Source of the DNA: Dehalococcoidia bacterium
GTDB lineage: Bacteria; Chloroflexota; Dehalococcoidia; Dehalococcoidales; JAUWZL01
Length of the DNA: 11,697 nt
Assembly (NCBI GenBank): GCA_030615305.1
Contig: JAUWZL010000014.1
Location: forward strand, 1-11,697
Reading direction: 5' to 3'
Shown: positions 5,139 through 11,697 of the stretch, in pieces
Layout of the letters: the number at the start of each line of letters is the position of its first letter
Position numbering within the stretch: the stretch's first letter is position 1
Notes under the pieces: model-generated
Databases searched by the model: none
What the model saw: the letters and a program-made list of their open reading frames with translations, nothing else
What the model was told of the DNA's origin: nothing
Program-made: the position numbers and the translations under genes

Positions 5139-7556
5139 TTACCCCTCCACCCTCACCCACAGCCTCTTGCCGTCGGTGATGAACTCTATTGTGCCATCTT
5201 CATCGGTTAAATAAATATTTTCTAAGCCCACCTCAGTTTCAAGCCTCTCCATAACATCGGGGTGGGGGTGGCCATATTCCTCCGGGTCGGCGGAGATAAC
5301 GGCTAACTGGGGATTGGCCACGGCTAAGAATTCGGCGGTGGTGGAGTTGGCAGAGCCGTGGTGGCCCACCTTGAGTACGGTGCTTTCTGGGATAGCTCGC
5401 TGGCTGATAAGCTCAAATTCCCCCTGCCACATTAAATCAGCGGTAAGCAGGAAGCTTATCTCGTCCATGCTGACATGTAGCACCACGCTGTTGTTGTCTA
5501 TATCAGACTCGGTGCCCAGCAAAATAGGGTTTTGCGGGTTTAAGACCTCTATTACCACTCCACCCAAATCAATCTGTTGACCGGCACAAGCTATAGTGCA
5601 CTTAATATCCTTTTCCTCAATTAACCTGAACCACTCATCATAGATAGGTGCATCATAATCCAAAGCGGGATAGAGCACCTGCTCAACCTGGTATTTATCC
5701 AGAACCTCAACCAGTCCGGTGATGTGGTCGGTTTGGGGGTGGGTCAAGACTACCAGCTCAATAGTTCTGTCCCAGAAGGGCATCCTGTTGCTCAGTTCCA
5801 GGGTTATCGCCTGCGGGCTGGGGCCACCATCAACAAGAACCTGCTGGTTCCCCTTTTGAATAAGGATAGCATCTCCCTGGCCGACATTAAGAAAGCTGAT
5901 GTGTAGCTTGTCATCAGGTATAGCCACTACTGCCACTGATACCAGGATAGCTACTACCACCAGCGGTGAGATAAGCCATTTCTTGGGCACCTGGGAGAAG
6001 AAACTGCCCATTCTATCTATACCCGGCTTTAAGACGGTCAGGGATTTGGCCTTGAGACTGCTTACCCGTCGGCGGTTACCGGTAAACCAGAGGACTAGGG
6101 CTAGGATTGGGTAGTAAACCCATATCAGGGCGACACTATTAAAGCCCACTTCAACAGATGACATGGGCAGGGCGGCAAAGCCATTGACCACAAGCAGTAA
6201 ATAAGACAGGAAGAGCCAGGCTAGCCAGCCAGTAACCTGGGCAGCGGGCAAGGCAATAAGCCCCAGTCCCCCGGTCAGTACTCCGGTGATGATAATCCCG
6301 GGCAGTGCCAGCAGGGCAAGGAAGGTGGCTAGAGGGCCGACTAGTGAAACGATGCCAAAGTAATAAGCAACAATTGGCCAGACGGCAATAATAGCGCCCA
6401 GGGTTACGCTGAAACTGTCGCTAATAAAGTTGGCTACCGGTACCACTGTTTGGTGTTTACTCAGGATAGTGTTGACAACCCTCCTACCGCAATCTCGGAG
6501 AGGAGGGAAGATGAAGATAAGGCCGGCCATAGCCAGAAAGCTCATCTGGAAGGAGGCGGTCAAAAGTATTTGAGGCTCCAAGCCGACCATAATGGCGGCG
6601 GCAAAGGTTAGGGCGGTGATGGCACTGCGCTGTCGGCCTAAAAGCTCGGCGGTAAGGAAAACACTGGCCATAATGGCACCCCGCACCACCGGCGGCTGCA
6701 TACCGGTGATTAGGGCAAAAAGCCAGATAGTGCTCAGTGCCAGCCAGACGTATAGATAGCGCTTGCGGCCAAATAGCCAGAGGCCAATGCTGAGCATAAG
6801 CCCGGCCATGATGCTCAGGTGGAGACCTGAGATGGCAAGTAAATGGGCAGTACCAGTCGCCGAGAAGTCAGCTCTTAATTGGGAGGGAATATTACCCCGA
6901 ATTCCCAGAATTATACCCTGGGCCAGTGAGGCCTGGGGCTCGGGTAAGGCTTCTGCCAACGTCTGGGATAGGCTGTTTCTTAGAGAGTAAATCCACTCAA
7001 GTGGCTTAGAGCCCTGCCCGGTCTCCATAATGTCTATTTCAGGGTAGAGCATGGTGGAATAGATACCCTCATGGGCGAGATAACTTTCATAATCAAAGTC
7101 ATCAAGCTGGGGTGGTGTCTCAAGCTTCCCACTTACCCGGAGGACATCACCATAGCTATAAGTCGGGTATCTGGGGACAAATAATAGAGCGTTGCCTTTA
7201 ACCTCATGCCACTCACTATCCGGTTTTATTTCTGAGGCCTTAAGACGGAGCTGGGTGGCTTTGTCCCGGACATCGGGGTCTTGGCTGACCATTCCCTTAA
7301 TTGTTATTGTCCCCCTATCGTTGTAGAAGCTGAGGTAGTTTTCATTATCAGCCGGCAGGCTTGACTGAGAGTACAAAGCGCCGCCAAAGAAGGCAAAGAG
7401 GCAGAGGCTGGCTAAGATTATAGGTTTCCGATGCCGATGGAGGAAAAATAAGAGAAGGGGTGCCAGCCCTATAAAAATAAGGGCTAAGGGAGGGTTGAAA
7501 TTTAAGCCGAGGAAGATACCGGCTACCCAGGCGCAGCTAAGATAGATAAGCGACAC
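5139..7556 (-). CDS. comEC: DNA internalisation competence protein ComEC/Rec2
   Basis: A complete 805-residue three-part ComEC, the inner-membrane channel that takes single-stranded DNA into the cell. The N-terminal part has membrane segments (1-65) and a soluble OB-like DUF4131 region (~70-180). The competence domain (~205-490) is polytopic and carries GTAHLLAISGLHLS (235-248), its best-conserved block. A last membrane segment (~530-546) leads to a metallo-beta-lactamase-fold domain (~550-800) with FLNVGQGDA, DGG (576-578), THPQTDH (605-611), Asp707 and GHHGS (731-735). This domain is thought to degrade the non-transported strand, and its metal ligands His606, Asp610 and His611 are present. 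The GTG start has AAGGGG ten bases upstream. comEA lies 62 bases upstream on the same strand, the usual comEA-comEC order. It ends 7 bases from the convergent nitroreductase. Confidence 0.96.
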   Translation of the reverse strand: MSLIYLSCAWVAGIFLGLNFNPPLALIFIGLAPLLLFFLHRHRKPIILASLCLFAFFGGALYSQSSLPADNENYLSFYNDRGTITIKGMVSQDPDVRDKATQLRLKASEIKPDSEWHEVKGNALLFVPRYPTYSYGDVLRVSGKLETPPQLDDFDYESYLAHEGIYSTMLYPEIDIMETGQGSKPLEWIYSLRNSLSQTLAEALPEPQASLAQGIILGIRGNIPSQLRADFSATGTAHLLAISGLHLSIMAGLMLSIGLWLFGRKRYLYVWLALSTIWLFALITGMQPPVVRGAIMASVFLTAELLGRQRSAITALTFAAAIMVGLEPQILLTASFQMSFLAMAGLIFIFPPLRDCGRRVVNTILSKHQTVVPVANFISDSFSVTLGAIIAVWPIVAYYFGIVSLVGPLATFLALLALPGIIITGVLTGGLGLIALPAAQVTGWLAWLFLSYLLLVVNGFAALPMSSVEVGFNSVALIWVYYPILALVLWFTGNRRRVSSLKAKSLTVLKPGIDRMGSFFSQVPKKWLISPLVVVAILVSVAVVAIPDDKLHISFLNVGQGDAILIQKGNQQVLVDGGPSPQAITLELSNRMPFWDRTIELVVLTHPQTDHITGLVEVLDKYQVEQVLYPALDYDAPIYDEWFRLIEEKDIKCTIACAGQQIDLGGVVIEVLNPQNPILLGTESDIDNNSVVLHVSMDEISFLLTADLMWQGEFELISQRAIPESTVLKVGHHGSANSTTAEFLAVANPQLAVISADPEEYGHPHPDVMERLETEVGLENIYLTDEDGTIEFITDGKRLWVRVEG

Positions 7557-7618
7557 AAGAGTATGACCCCTTTTTATACACTAGCCAGACTTATTGCGAT
7601 AATATAGTATCTATTATA

Positions 7619-8131
7619 TTAGTCAGCTACAGTAATCAGGTCTTTAATCTTCTCGTAGGTGGCCGGTCCGATACCTGGTACCTTAAGCAGCTCATTTATG
7701 TTGCCGAAGGTTCCATTTTGTTCACGGTAGTTGATAATATCCTGAGCCCGGACCTCACCAATCCCGGGCAGAGCCTCAAGCAGCCAGGCGGGAGCCCGGT
7801 TAAGGTCTATCTTTTGCGGTGCCTCTGCCTCTCCTAGCCGGGGAATGCGGAGTTCAAGCCAGCTGAGGTCGGCACTATCGGTAGTGCCGCCAGCGGCCTG
7901 TATCAGGTCTTGTAGGCTATCCCCGCCCTTTAAGGGGTAGAAACCGGGGTTATTTACCGCTCCGCCAATATAAATCTGGCTTGTTTCCTCCAGGTTGGTG
8001 TCATCGGGCCTAGAAATCTCTATCGGCTGGGTGCCACATCCCAGCCCGGCTAACAGGCTGCTGACAATGGCAACCGCTATCAGGAGAATAATAATCAGTA
8101 GCCAATAATTTTTTGACCTTCTTGCTGTCAT
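7619..8131 (-). CDS. comEA: Competence DNA receptor ComEA (SLBB plus helix-hairpin-helix)
   Basis: A 170-residue membrane-anchored DNA-binding protein. It has a short basic N-terminus, one membrane segment (~10-29), an SLBB domain (QIYIGGAVNNPGFYPL, 52-67, through ~85) and a C-terminal double helix-hairpin-helix (DLNRA...LPGIG 109-125, VPGIGPATYEKI 151-162). In transformable bacteria ComEA binds incoming double-stranded DNA outside the membrane and passes it to ComEC, encoded next on this strand. The frame is open up to an ATG at 8197, but the ATG at 8131 is chosen. It has AGGAGG six bases upstream and gives the normal MTARRSKNYW-membrane segment topology. The extra 22 residues of the long form have no such ribosome site. 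A Cys at residue 32 after the membrane segment lacks a good lipobox. Confidence 0.93.
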   Translation of the reverse strand: MTARRSKNYWLLIIILLIAVAIVSSLLAGLGCGTQPIEISRPDDTNLEETSQIYIGGAVNNPGFYPLKGGDSLQDLIQAAGGTTDSADLSWLELRIPRLGEAEAPQKIDLNRAPAWLLEALPGIGEVRAQDIINYREQNGTFGNINELLKVPGIGPATYEKIKDLITVAD

Positions 8132-8211
8132 AGTCGTCCTCCTGGCTCTCAGAACAGTCCTATAATAGAAAGTAATGAGTGATATTTTACTTGCCATTTG
8201 TTCAGTTGAGG

Positions 8212-8239
8212 TTCACAATATAATTAAGGATATTATAAC
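8212..8239 (+). promoter_or_regulatory. Possible promoter of the small gene at 8304
   Basis: TTCACA (8212-8217) and TATAAC (8234-8239) are 16 bases apart, each one mismatch from consensus. The region is AT-rich, so the match is only suggestive. On the opposite strand TATAAT occurs in the same stretch and could serve comEA, but no good -35 at the right distance was found. Confidence 0.35.
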
Positions 8240-8303
8240 AGACTTCCGTCAAATTCTAAGTAGATAACTAATAGTTTTTAAATATTTTGATGGAGGTGGT
8301 ACT

Positions 8304-8567
8304 ATGCCCAAGTTGATTAAAAATGCAACTCAGCTCAAGCCTGTGGTAGTAAGGGCGGTCAAAGTCTTATATGGGCAAAACATGCAGAATATCACCATAC
8401 TCAAAGCCGAGCTTTTCCCACTGTTTAGGGAGCCGAAGCAGGGCTGGCTGGTTCACACCGAGTTCAAAGATGACCGTTTTGAATACGCTGTTCAGATGGA
8501 TGTTCAGATGGAAAACGGAACCATCACTAGGATGGTTGAGCTGCATCGGACTCCGGTAAAGCAGTAG
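8304..8567 (+). CDS. Small protein of unknown function (87 residues)
   Basis: An 87-residue, soluble, mostly alpha-then-beta protein with no Cys and no membrane segment. Visible order: a helical stretch (8-24), then probable strands at 30-36, 47-53 (GWLVHTEF), 59-67 (FEYAVQMDVQM) and 73-80, ending HRTPVKQ. The pattern of a GW-initiated strand, a Y.V.vd strand, an acidic/NG turn and a final R..R segment recalls small one-helix four-strand proteins such as gas-vesicle GvpO, but the resemblance is by eye only and no other gas-vesicle gene is near. The ATG has a strong GGAGGTGG ribosome site, so the gene is very probably expressed. It is isolated: divergent from comEA and convergent with trkA 25 bases away. 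Function unknown. Confidence 0.72.
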   Translation: MPKLIKNATQLKPVVVRAVKVLYGQNMQNITILKAELFPLFREPKQGWLVHTEFKDDRFEYAVQMDVQMENGTITRMVELHRTPVKQ

Positions 8568-8592
8568 AAGATGGTCTCAGCACCCACCTATC

Positions 8593-9255
8593 CTACCTGC
8601 CGATAAGGGCGGCCCGTAGCTCATCTTCAGTCTCAGGGCGGGTAACGGCTATTATCTGGTCTGCTGCCTGCAGGACGGTACTGGTTGTGGGCACAATGGG
8701 CTTTCGTTCTTTGCGAATTATTAGGGACAGGATACTATCCGGCGGCAGTGCAAGCTCCTTGACCTGTTTGCCCACTGTTGTTGAGTCAGGCGGAATTGTT
8801 ACCTCCACAATCTCCAGCCCTTTTTCCTGAATGGTAAGCAGGTGCATTAGCGGGTGTGATGGCACCTCATGTTCTATGTGTTCCAGGATGATGCTGGTGG
8901 TGCTTACAGTAACATCAATGCCCAGCTTCTTAAAGATGGCTTCATTCTTCGGGTTTCTAATACGGGCTATAGTGCGGGGTACATTAAATTTATGCTTGGC
9001 TACCTGGCAGGCAACCAGGTTGTCTTCATCATCACCGGTAACTGCAATTAACATATCAGCCCGGTTGGTTCCGGCTTCAGCCAGGATGGCTGTCTCACAG
9101 CCATCACCGTGAAAGCAGACACTGCCCAGTTCGCTGGCAATGGCTTGGCTGATGGTGGCGTTCTTTTCTATTATCAGAACCTCATGCCCTTCATCGAGTA
9201 GGGCTTTGGTCAGATGATAGCCTAGACGTCCACCACCAACAACAATGATATACAC
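8593..9255 (-). CDS. trkA: Trk potassium uptake regulatory protein TrkA (RCK_N plus RCK_C)
   Basis: A complete 220-residue cytosolic regulator of TrkH-type potassium channels. The Rossmann RCK_N domain has the nucleotide loop GGGRLG (7-12) and an acidic residue, Glu30, at the end of strand 2, as in NAD(H)-binding members. The conserved VTGDDEDNL (72-80) and the helix VACQVAKHKFNVPRTIARI follow. A TrkA_C domain covers about 140-207 (EIVEVTIPPDSTTVGK...LSLIIRKERKPIVP). The GTG start has AGGA three bases upstream. It starts 9 bases after the shorter trkA paralogue, so the two are surely co-transcribed. A TrkA with one RCK_N/RCK_C pair is half the length of E. coli TrkA, usual for gram-positive types. 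Confidence 0.93.
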   Translation of the reverse strand: MYIIVVGGGRLGYHLTKALLDEGHEVLIIEKNATISQAIASELGSVCFHGDGCETAILAEAGTNRADMLIAVTGDDEDNLVACQVAKHKFNVPRTIARIRNPKNEAIFKKLGIDVTVSTTSIILEHIEHEVPSHPLMHLLTIQEKGLEIVEVTIPPDSTTVGKQVKELALPPDSILSLIIRKERKPIVPTTSTVLQAADQIIAVTRPETEDELRAALIGR

Positions 9256-9264
9256 AATCCTGTC

Positions 9265-9663
9265 TCAGCTTTCTAGTTTTTCCTTCAGTATCTGGGCGAA
9301 TATGGTGGTTGGGCTTATGGCTTCCAGCCCCAGGAGACTGTATAGGTCACGGCGCAGAGGGTCGTAGATACGGCAGACTACCTTGGGCACATTAAAGACG
9401 TGCTTGGCGATTTGAGATGCCATGACATTGCGGTTATCCCCCTGGGTTACGGCGACAAAGGCATCGGCGTCTTCTATGCCAGCCTTCTTAAGGGCTTCTT
9501 CGTTAAGACCGTTACCGATTAGTGCTGTACCGCCAAAATCAGGTGGCAGCCGGCGGAAGCTATAGGCATCGGTATCAAGAGTGGTAACCTGGTGCCCCTC
9601 TTTATCCAACAAGGCAGCTAGCCGAGCGCCTACCCGCCCACAACCCATAATGACTACTTTCAT
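9265..9663 (-). CDS. TrkA-family protein with only the RCK_N domain
   Basis: A complete 132-residue nucleotide-binding protein paralogous to the next gene. It has GCGRVG (7-12), Asp30 at the end of strand 2 and VTQGDNRNV (72-80), followed by the helix MASQIAKHVFNVPKVVCRIYDP. It stops after the Rossmann domain at ILKEKLES, so the C-terminal RCK_C ligand domain is absent. The reading frame ends cleanly, and no RCK_C remnant is found in the 9 bases before the next start, so this is a stable form rather than an obvious recent truncation. It likely pairs with the 220-residue paralogue to gate TrkH. Its ribosome site is weak, so translation may be coupled to the upstream usp gene 9 bases away. Confidence 0.88.
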   Translation of the reverse strand: MKVVIMGCGRVGARLAALLDKEGHQVTTLDTDAYSFRRLPPDFGGTALIGNGLNEEALKKAGIEDADAFVAVTQGDNRNVMASQIAKHVFNVPKVVCRIYDPLRRDLYSLLGLEAISPTTIFAQILKEKLES

Positions 9664-9672
9664 GATAACAAG

Positions 9673-10101
9673 CTATGTATCCAGCTGATGGTCTAGTATT
9701 ACGCGACAGGGGGCATTTTTGAGCACGTAAGGCACCACATCACCCAGGCAGAACTGGCCAAAGTGCTTTTTGTAGGAAACCCCGATCAGGATCAGGTCAA
9801 CCTCTCGCTCTACCGCCTCATCAATTATAGCCGGGCCTACCTCACGGGCTTGCAGCATATCAGTCTCTACACTACAGCCTTGCTCCTGGGCAATACTCTC
9901 CACCTGGGCTAATATGCCTTCGGCTTTGCCAATTTCGGACTCAATTTCGGCATCAAGCGGCAGGGAACGTTCTATAGGAATTACGTGAACGGCGAAGATT
10001 TGGCTTTTATTCTTCCGCTTAGCCAGACTGCAGGCTACCTCCATTGCCCCTTCATCGGCCTTGGTGCCGGCCACCGGTACCAGAATCTTATGGTACTCCA
10101 T
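9673..10101 (-). CDS. Universal stress protein (UspA) family protein
   Basis: A 142-residue protein of the UspA alpha/beta fold: EYHKILVPVAGTKADEGAM at the N-terminus, a central strand IFAVHVIPI (35-43), a helical middle, VDLILIGVSYKKHFGQ (101-116), and the closing LKNAPCRVILDHQLD. Two ATP-binding features are altered. The Asp of the usual PVDGS is Ala11. The loop G-x2-G-x9-G-S/T reads Gly107, Tyr110, Gly120, Asp121. ATP binding is therefore doubtful, as in the non-ATP class of Usp proteins. The ATG at 10101 is preferred over an in-frame GTG at 10116, because GGGAGA lies seven bases upstream of the ATG. It leads a transcript with the two trkA genes, suggesting a role in potassium or membrane-stress control. 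Confidence 0.87.
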   Translation of the reverse strand: MEYHKILVPVAGTKADEGAMEVACSLAKRKNKSQIFAVHVIPIERSLPLDAEIESEIGKAEGILAQVESIAQEQGCSVETDMLQAREVGPAIIDEAVEREVDLILIGVSYKKHFGQFCLGDVVPYVLKNAPCRVILDHQLDT

Positions 10102-10128
10102 CTTCCCATCTCCCACTATTAAGCGGGT

Positions 10129-10157
10129 ATTATAATCTTACTATCATAAATTTACAA
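10129..10157 (-). promoter_or_regulatory. Sigma70-type promoter of usp-trkA-trkA
   Basis: Read on the minus strand, TTGTAA (10157-10152) and a perfect TATAAT (10134-10129) are exactly 17 bases apart. Transcription would start near 10122, about 20 bases before the chosen usp start. This separates the three-gene unit from trkH upstream. Confidence 0.65.
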
Positions 10158-10162
10158 TACCC

Positions 10163-10191
10163 TTCTCTGCTTGGCCAAGAGAAATTTTTTT
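10163..10191 (+). terminator. Terminator-like hairpin with T-run, pointing rightward
   Basis: TTCTCT (10163-10168) pairs with AGAGAA (10178-10183) around a 9-base loop, and seven T follow at 10185-10191; a second T-run is at 10194-10199. As a terminator it would act on + strand transcription, yet genes on both sides are on the minus strand. For trkH mRNA the T-run is on the wrong side. It may end antisense transcription, or be incidental in an AT-rich gap. Confidence 0.35.
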
Positions 10192-10232
10192 AATTTTTTA
10201 ATTTAATTTTGGACTAATTCATGTACCTAGTG

Positions 10233-11690
10233 TTAGCGCCATCTCCAGAAGGCCGGGGTAAAGAGCATCAGCAGGGTGAAAAGCTCAAGGCGGCCGGCCA
10301 GCATGCAGAATATAAGGACACCTTTGCCGACAGGGGGGATAAAAAAGTAATTTGCCGCTGGTCCAACATCACCCAGCCCAGGGCCAACATTGCCCAATGA
10401 GGCGGTAACCGAGGATAGTGCTGTTATATTGTCCAGCCCAAGGCCACTCATTATTAGAAAGCAGACAACCAGGATAACAAAGTACAAAATAGCCAGACCA
10501 ATAATTCTGGAAGTGACCCCTTCCGGTATTATGTTACCGCCAACCTTTAGTGGGATGACAGCTCGGGGGTTAAAGGCGAGCCGAATTCGGCGGTAGGTGT
10601 ACTTGGCCAGCACCAGCAGTCTGATGACCTTCAGTGCGCCCCCGGTTGAACCGGCTGAGGCGCCGATTACCATCAGGATAAGTAATACCGACTTGGCGAA
10701 CTCCGGCCAGACATTGAAATCGGTGGTGCTAAAGCCAGTTGTGGTCATGATGGACACAGTGTTAAAGCTGCCCTCTCTAAAGGCTTGGCCTGGAGACATT
10801 CCTGAATTGGCTGTTAGACCCCAGAATATGACCAGAGTAGCTACGATGAGGAGGGCAATATATAGCCTAAACTCAGAGTTCTTGAGCAGACGCATTGGCT
10901 GGCGTTTCCAGATGAGAAAGTAATAGAGCCCGAAGTTTACGCCGGCGGCAATCATAAAGAAAATAACGACAGCCTCAACGAATACGCTGTTAAAGACACC
11001 GATGCTCAAAGCAGTAGGTGCGAAACCTCCGGTAGGTGTGGTGCTTAGGGTTACAGTTAAGGCGTTAAAAATGGACAGCCCGGCAATGAGGAGCAGGATA
11101 AACTCTGAAATTGACAGGCCCAGATATATTAACCATAGGGCTTTGGCGGTATCCCGCATGCGTGCCGTTAGCCTCTCCCCTGGGTGCCCGGGCATCTCAG
11201 CTTCTGCCAGATGGGCGGCGCCGATGCCTAATAACGGGAATAGGGCGACAAAGAGCATAATTATGCCCATGCCGCCGAGCCACTGGGTAAGAGAACGCCA
11301 CAAAAGGATACCCTGGGCTTGGGTTTCAATGGAGGTGAATACCGTAGCCCCGGTGGTAGTATAGCCAGACATAGCCTCAAAGAAGGCATCCAGGACGCTG
11401 GGCAGGGCCCCCGAAAGTTGATAGGGCAGGGCGCCGAAGAGCGAGGCTGCTATCCAGCCCCCGGCAACCAGTGCTATTGCTTCTCGCCGGCTCAGCCTTC
11501 TCTCGCCTGCACCCAGTGGTGTCAGGCGCCAGAGCAATAGACCTGAGCCCAGGCTGATACCCATGGAGATGGCGAAAGCTGTGGCATCGGGCCCCTTAGC
11601 AAAAAGGCTCCAGCCCAGGGGCAGGAGAATGGTTAATCCTATGATTGTTATCAGCAGTCCCAGGTAGTGGAGAACAACCTTTATTCTCAT
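10233..11690 (-). CDS. trkH: Trk-type potassium uptake channel subunit TrkH
   Basis: A complete 485-residue integral membrane protein of the TrkH/KtrB family, which admits K+ when its cytosolic TrkA partners bind nucleotide. The four M1-P-M2 repeats are visible through their selectivity-filter segments: TTTGA (111-115), TPTGG (218-222), TTTGF (316-320) and LGNVGPG (432-438). The gating loop in the third repeat reads GASAGSTGGALK (343-354), and SEFRLY (272-277) precedes the third repeat. The length is the normal ~485. The ATG at 11690 gives MRIKVVLHYLGLLI, which suits TrkH; only 7 bases lie upstream, so its ribosome site and promoter are mostly outside the window. It is separated by 131 bases and a promoter from the usp-trkA-trkA unit, which encodes its likely regulators. 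Confidence 0.95.
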   Translation of the reverse strand: MRIKVVLHYLGLLITIIGLTILLPLGWSLFAKGPDATAFAISMGISLGSGLLLWRLTPLGAGERRLSRREAIALVAGGWIAASLFGALPYQLSGALPSVLDAFFEAMSGYTTTGATVFTSIETQAQGILLWRSLTQWLGGMGIIMLFVALFPLLGIGAAHLAEAEMPGHPGERLTARMRDTAKALWLIYLGLSISEFILLLIAGLSIFNALTVTLSTTPTGGFAPTALSIGVFNSVFVEAVVIFFMIAAGVNFGLYYFLIWKRQPMRLLKNSEFRLYIALLIVATLVIFWGLTANSGMSPGQAFREGSFNTVSIMTTTGFSTTDFNVWPEFAKSVLLILMVIGASAGSTGGALKVIRLLVLAKYTYRRIRLAFNPRAVIPLKVGGNIIPEGVTSRIIGLAILYFVILVVCFLIMSGLGLDNITALSSVTASLGNVGPGLGDVGPAANYFFIPPVGKGVLIFCMLAGRLELFTLLMLFTPAFWRWR

Positions 11691-11697
11691 TATTGCT

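Noticed and set aside
7599..7620. AT-rich imperfect dyad between comEA and comEC
   Set aside because: The arms are short and imperfect and no T-run follows; comEA and comEC are expected to be co-transcribed.
8132..8197. 22-residue N-terminal extension of ComEA
   Set aside because: The ATG at 8131 has AGGAGG at ideal distance and gives a normal membrane anchor; the longer start has no good ribosome site.
10597..11540. Several + strand open frames of 68-120 codons opposite trkH
   Set aside because: These are shadows of a conserved membrane protein gene; none has a ribosome site or a recognisable domain.

Overview
The window is ordinary bacterial chromosome, densely packed, with short gaps, many GTG starts and clear Shine-Dalgarno sites. 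No rRNA, tRNA, insertion sequence, phage gene or CRISPR array was found. The gene set is free-living core plus transport: folate synthesis, D-aminoacyl-tRNA proofreading, a nickel/cobalt ECF transporter, ComEA/ComEC and Trk potassium uptake. My leaning, from the general look of the proteins only, is a Chloroflexota member of the Dehalococcoidia type. Nothing in the window proves this.

Layout. Bases 1-406 are the 3' end of folC on the + strand, followed by a strong RNA-type hairpin and a convergent small SWIM zinc-finger gene (465-728, minus). The 304-base gap 729-1032 holds a near-perfect 26-bp palindrome, an exact 16-bp tandem duplication and a weak promoter for dtd. The + strand then carries dtd (1033-1482), a Fur-family regulator (1589-2011), a cobalt/nickel ECF transporter operon cbiM-PDGLE protein-cbiQ-cbiO (2073-4544) and a nitroreductase-family flavoprotein (4571-5131). 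Convergent to these, on the minus strand, are comEA (7619-8131) and then comEC (5139-7556). A lone small + strand gene of unknown function lies at 8304-8567. The rest is minus strand, in transcription order: trkH (10233-11690), then, behind its own promoter, a universal-stress-family protein (9673-10101) and two TrkA-type RCK proteins (9265-9663 and 8593-9255).

How the parts work together. The most informative region is the Fur-like gene with the transporter. A perfect 9-bp inverted repeat built on TTGCAA covers the -35 box of the regulator's own promoter. A second cluster of TTGCAA-like hexamers sits just ahead of cbiM, where no cobalamin riboswitch fits. This suggests a metal-sensing Fur-family repressor, possibly a nickel or cobalt sensor like Nur, that controls itself and the adjacent transporter. 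The trkH-usp-trkA-trkA block is a potassium uptake module: a TrkH pore, two cytosolic nucleotide-binding gating subunits (one lacking the C-terminal ligand domain), and a stress-family protein that has lost expected ATP-loop residues. ComEA and ComEC are the DNA receptor and channel of natural transformation; other competence genes are not in the window.
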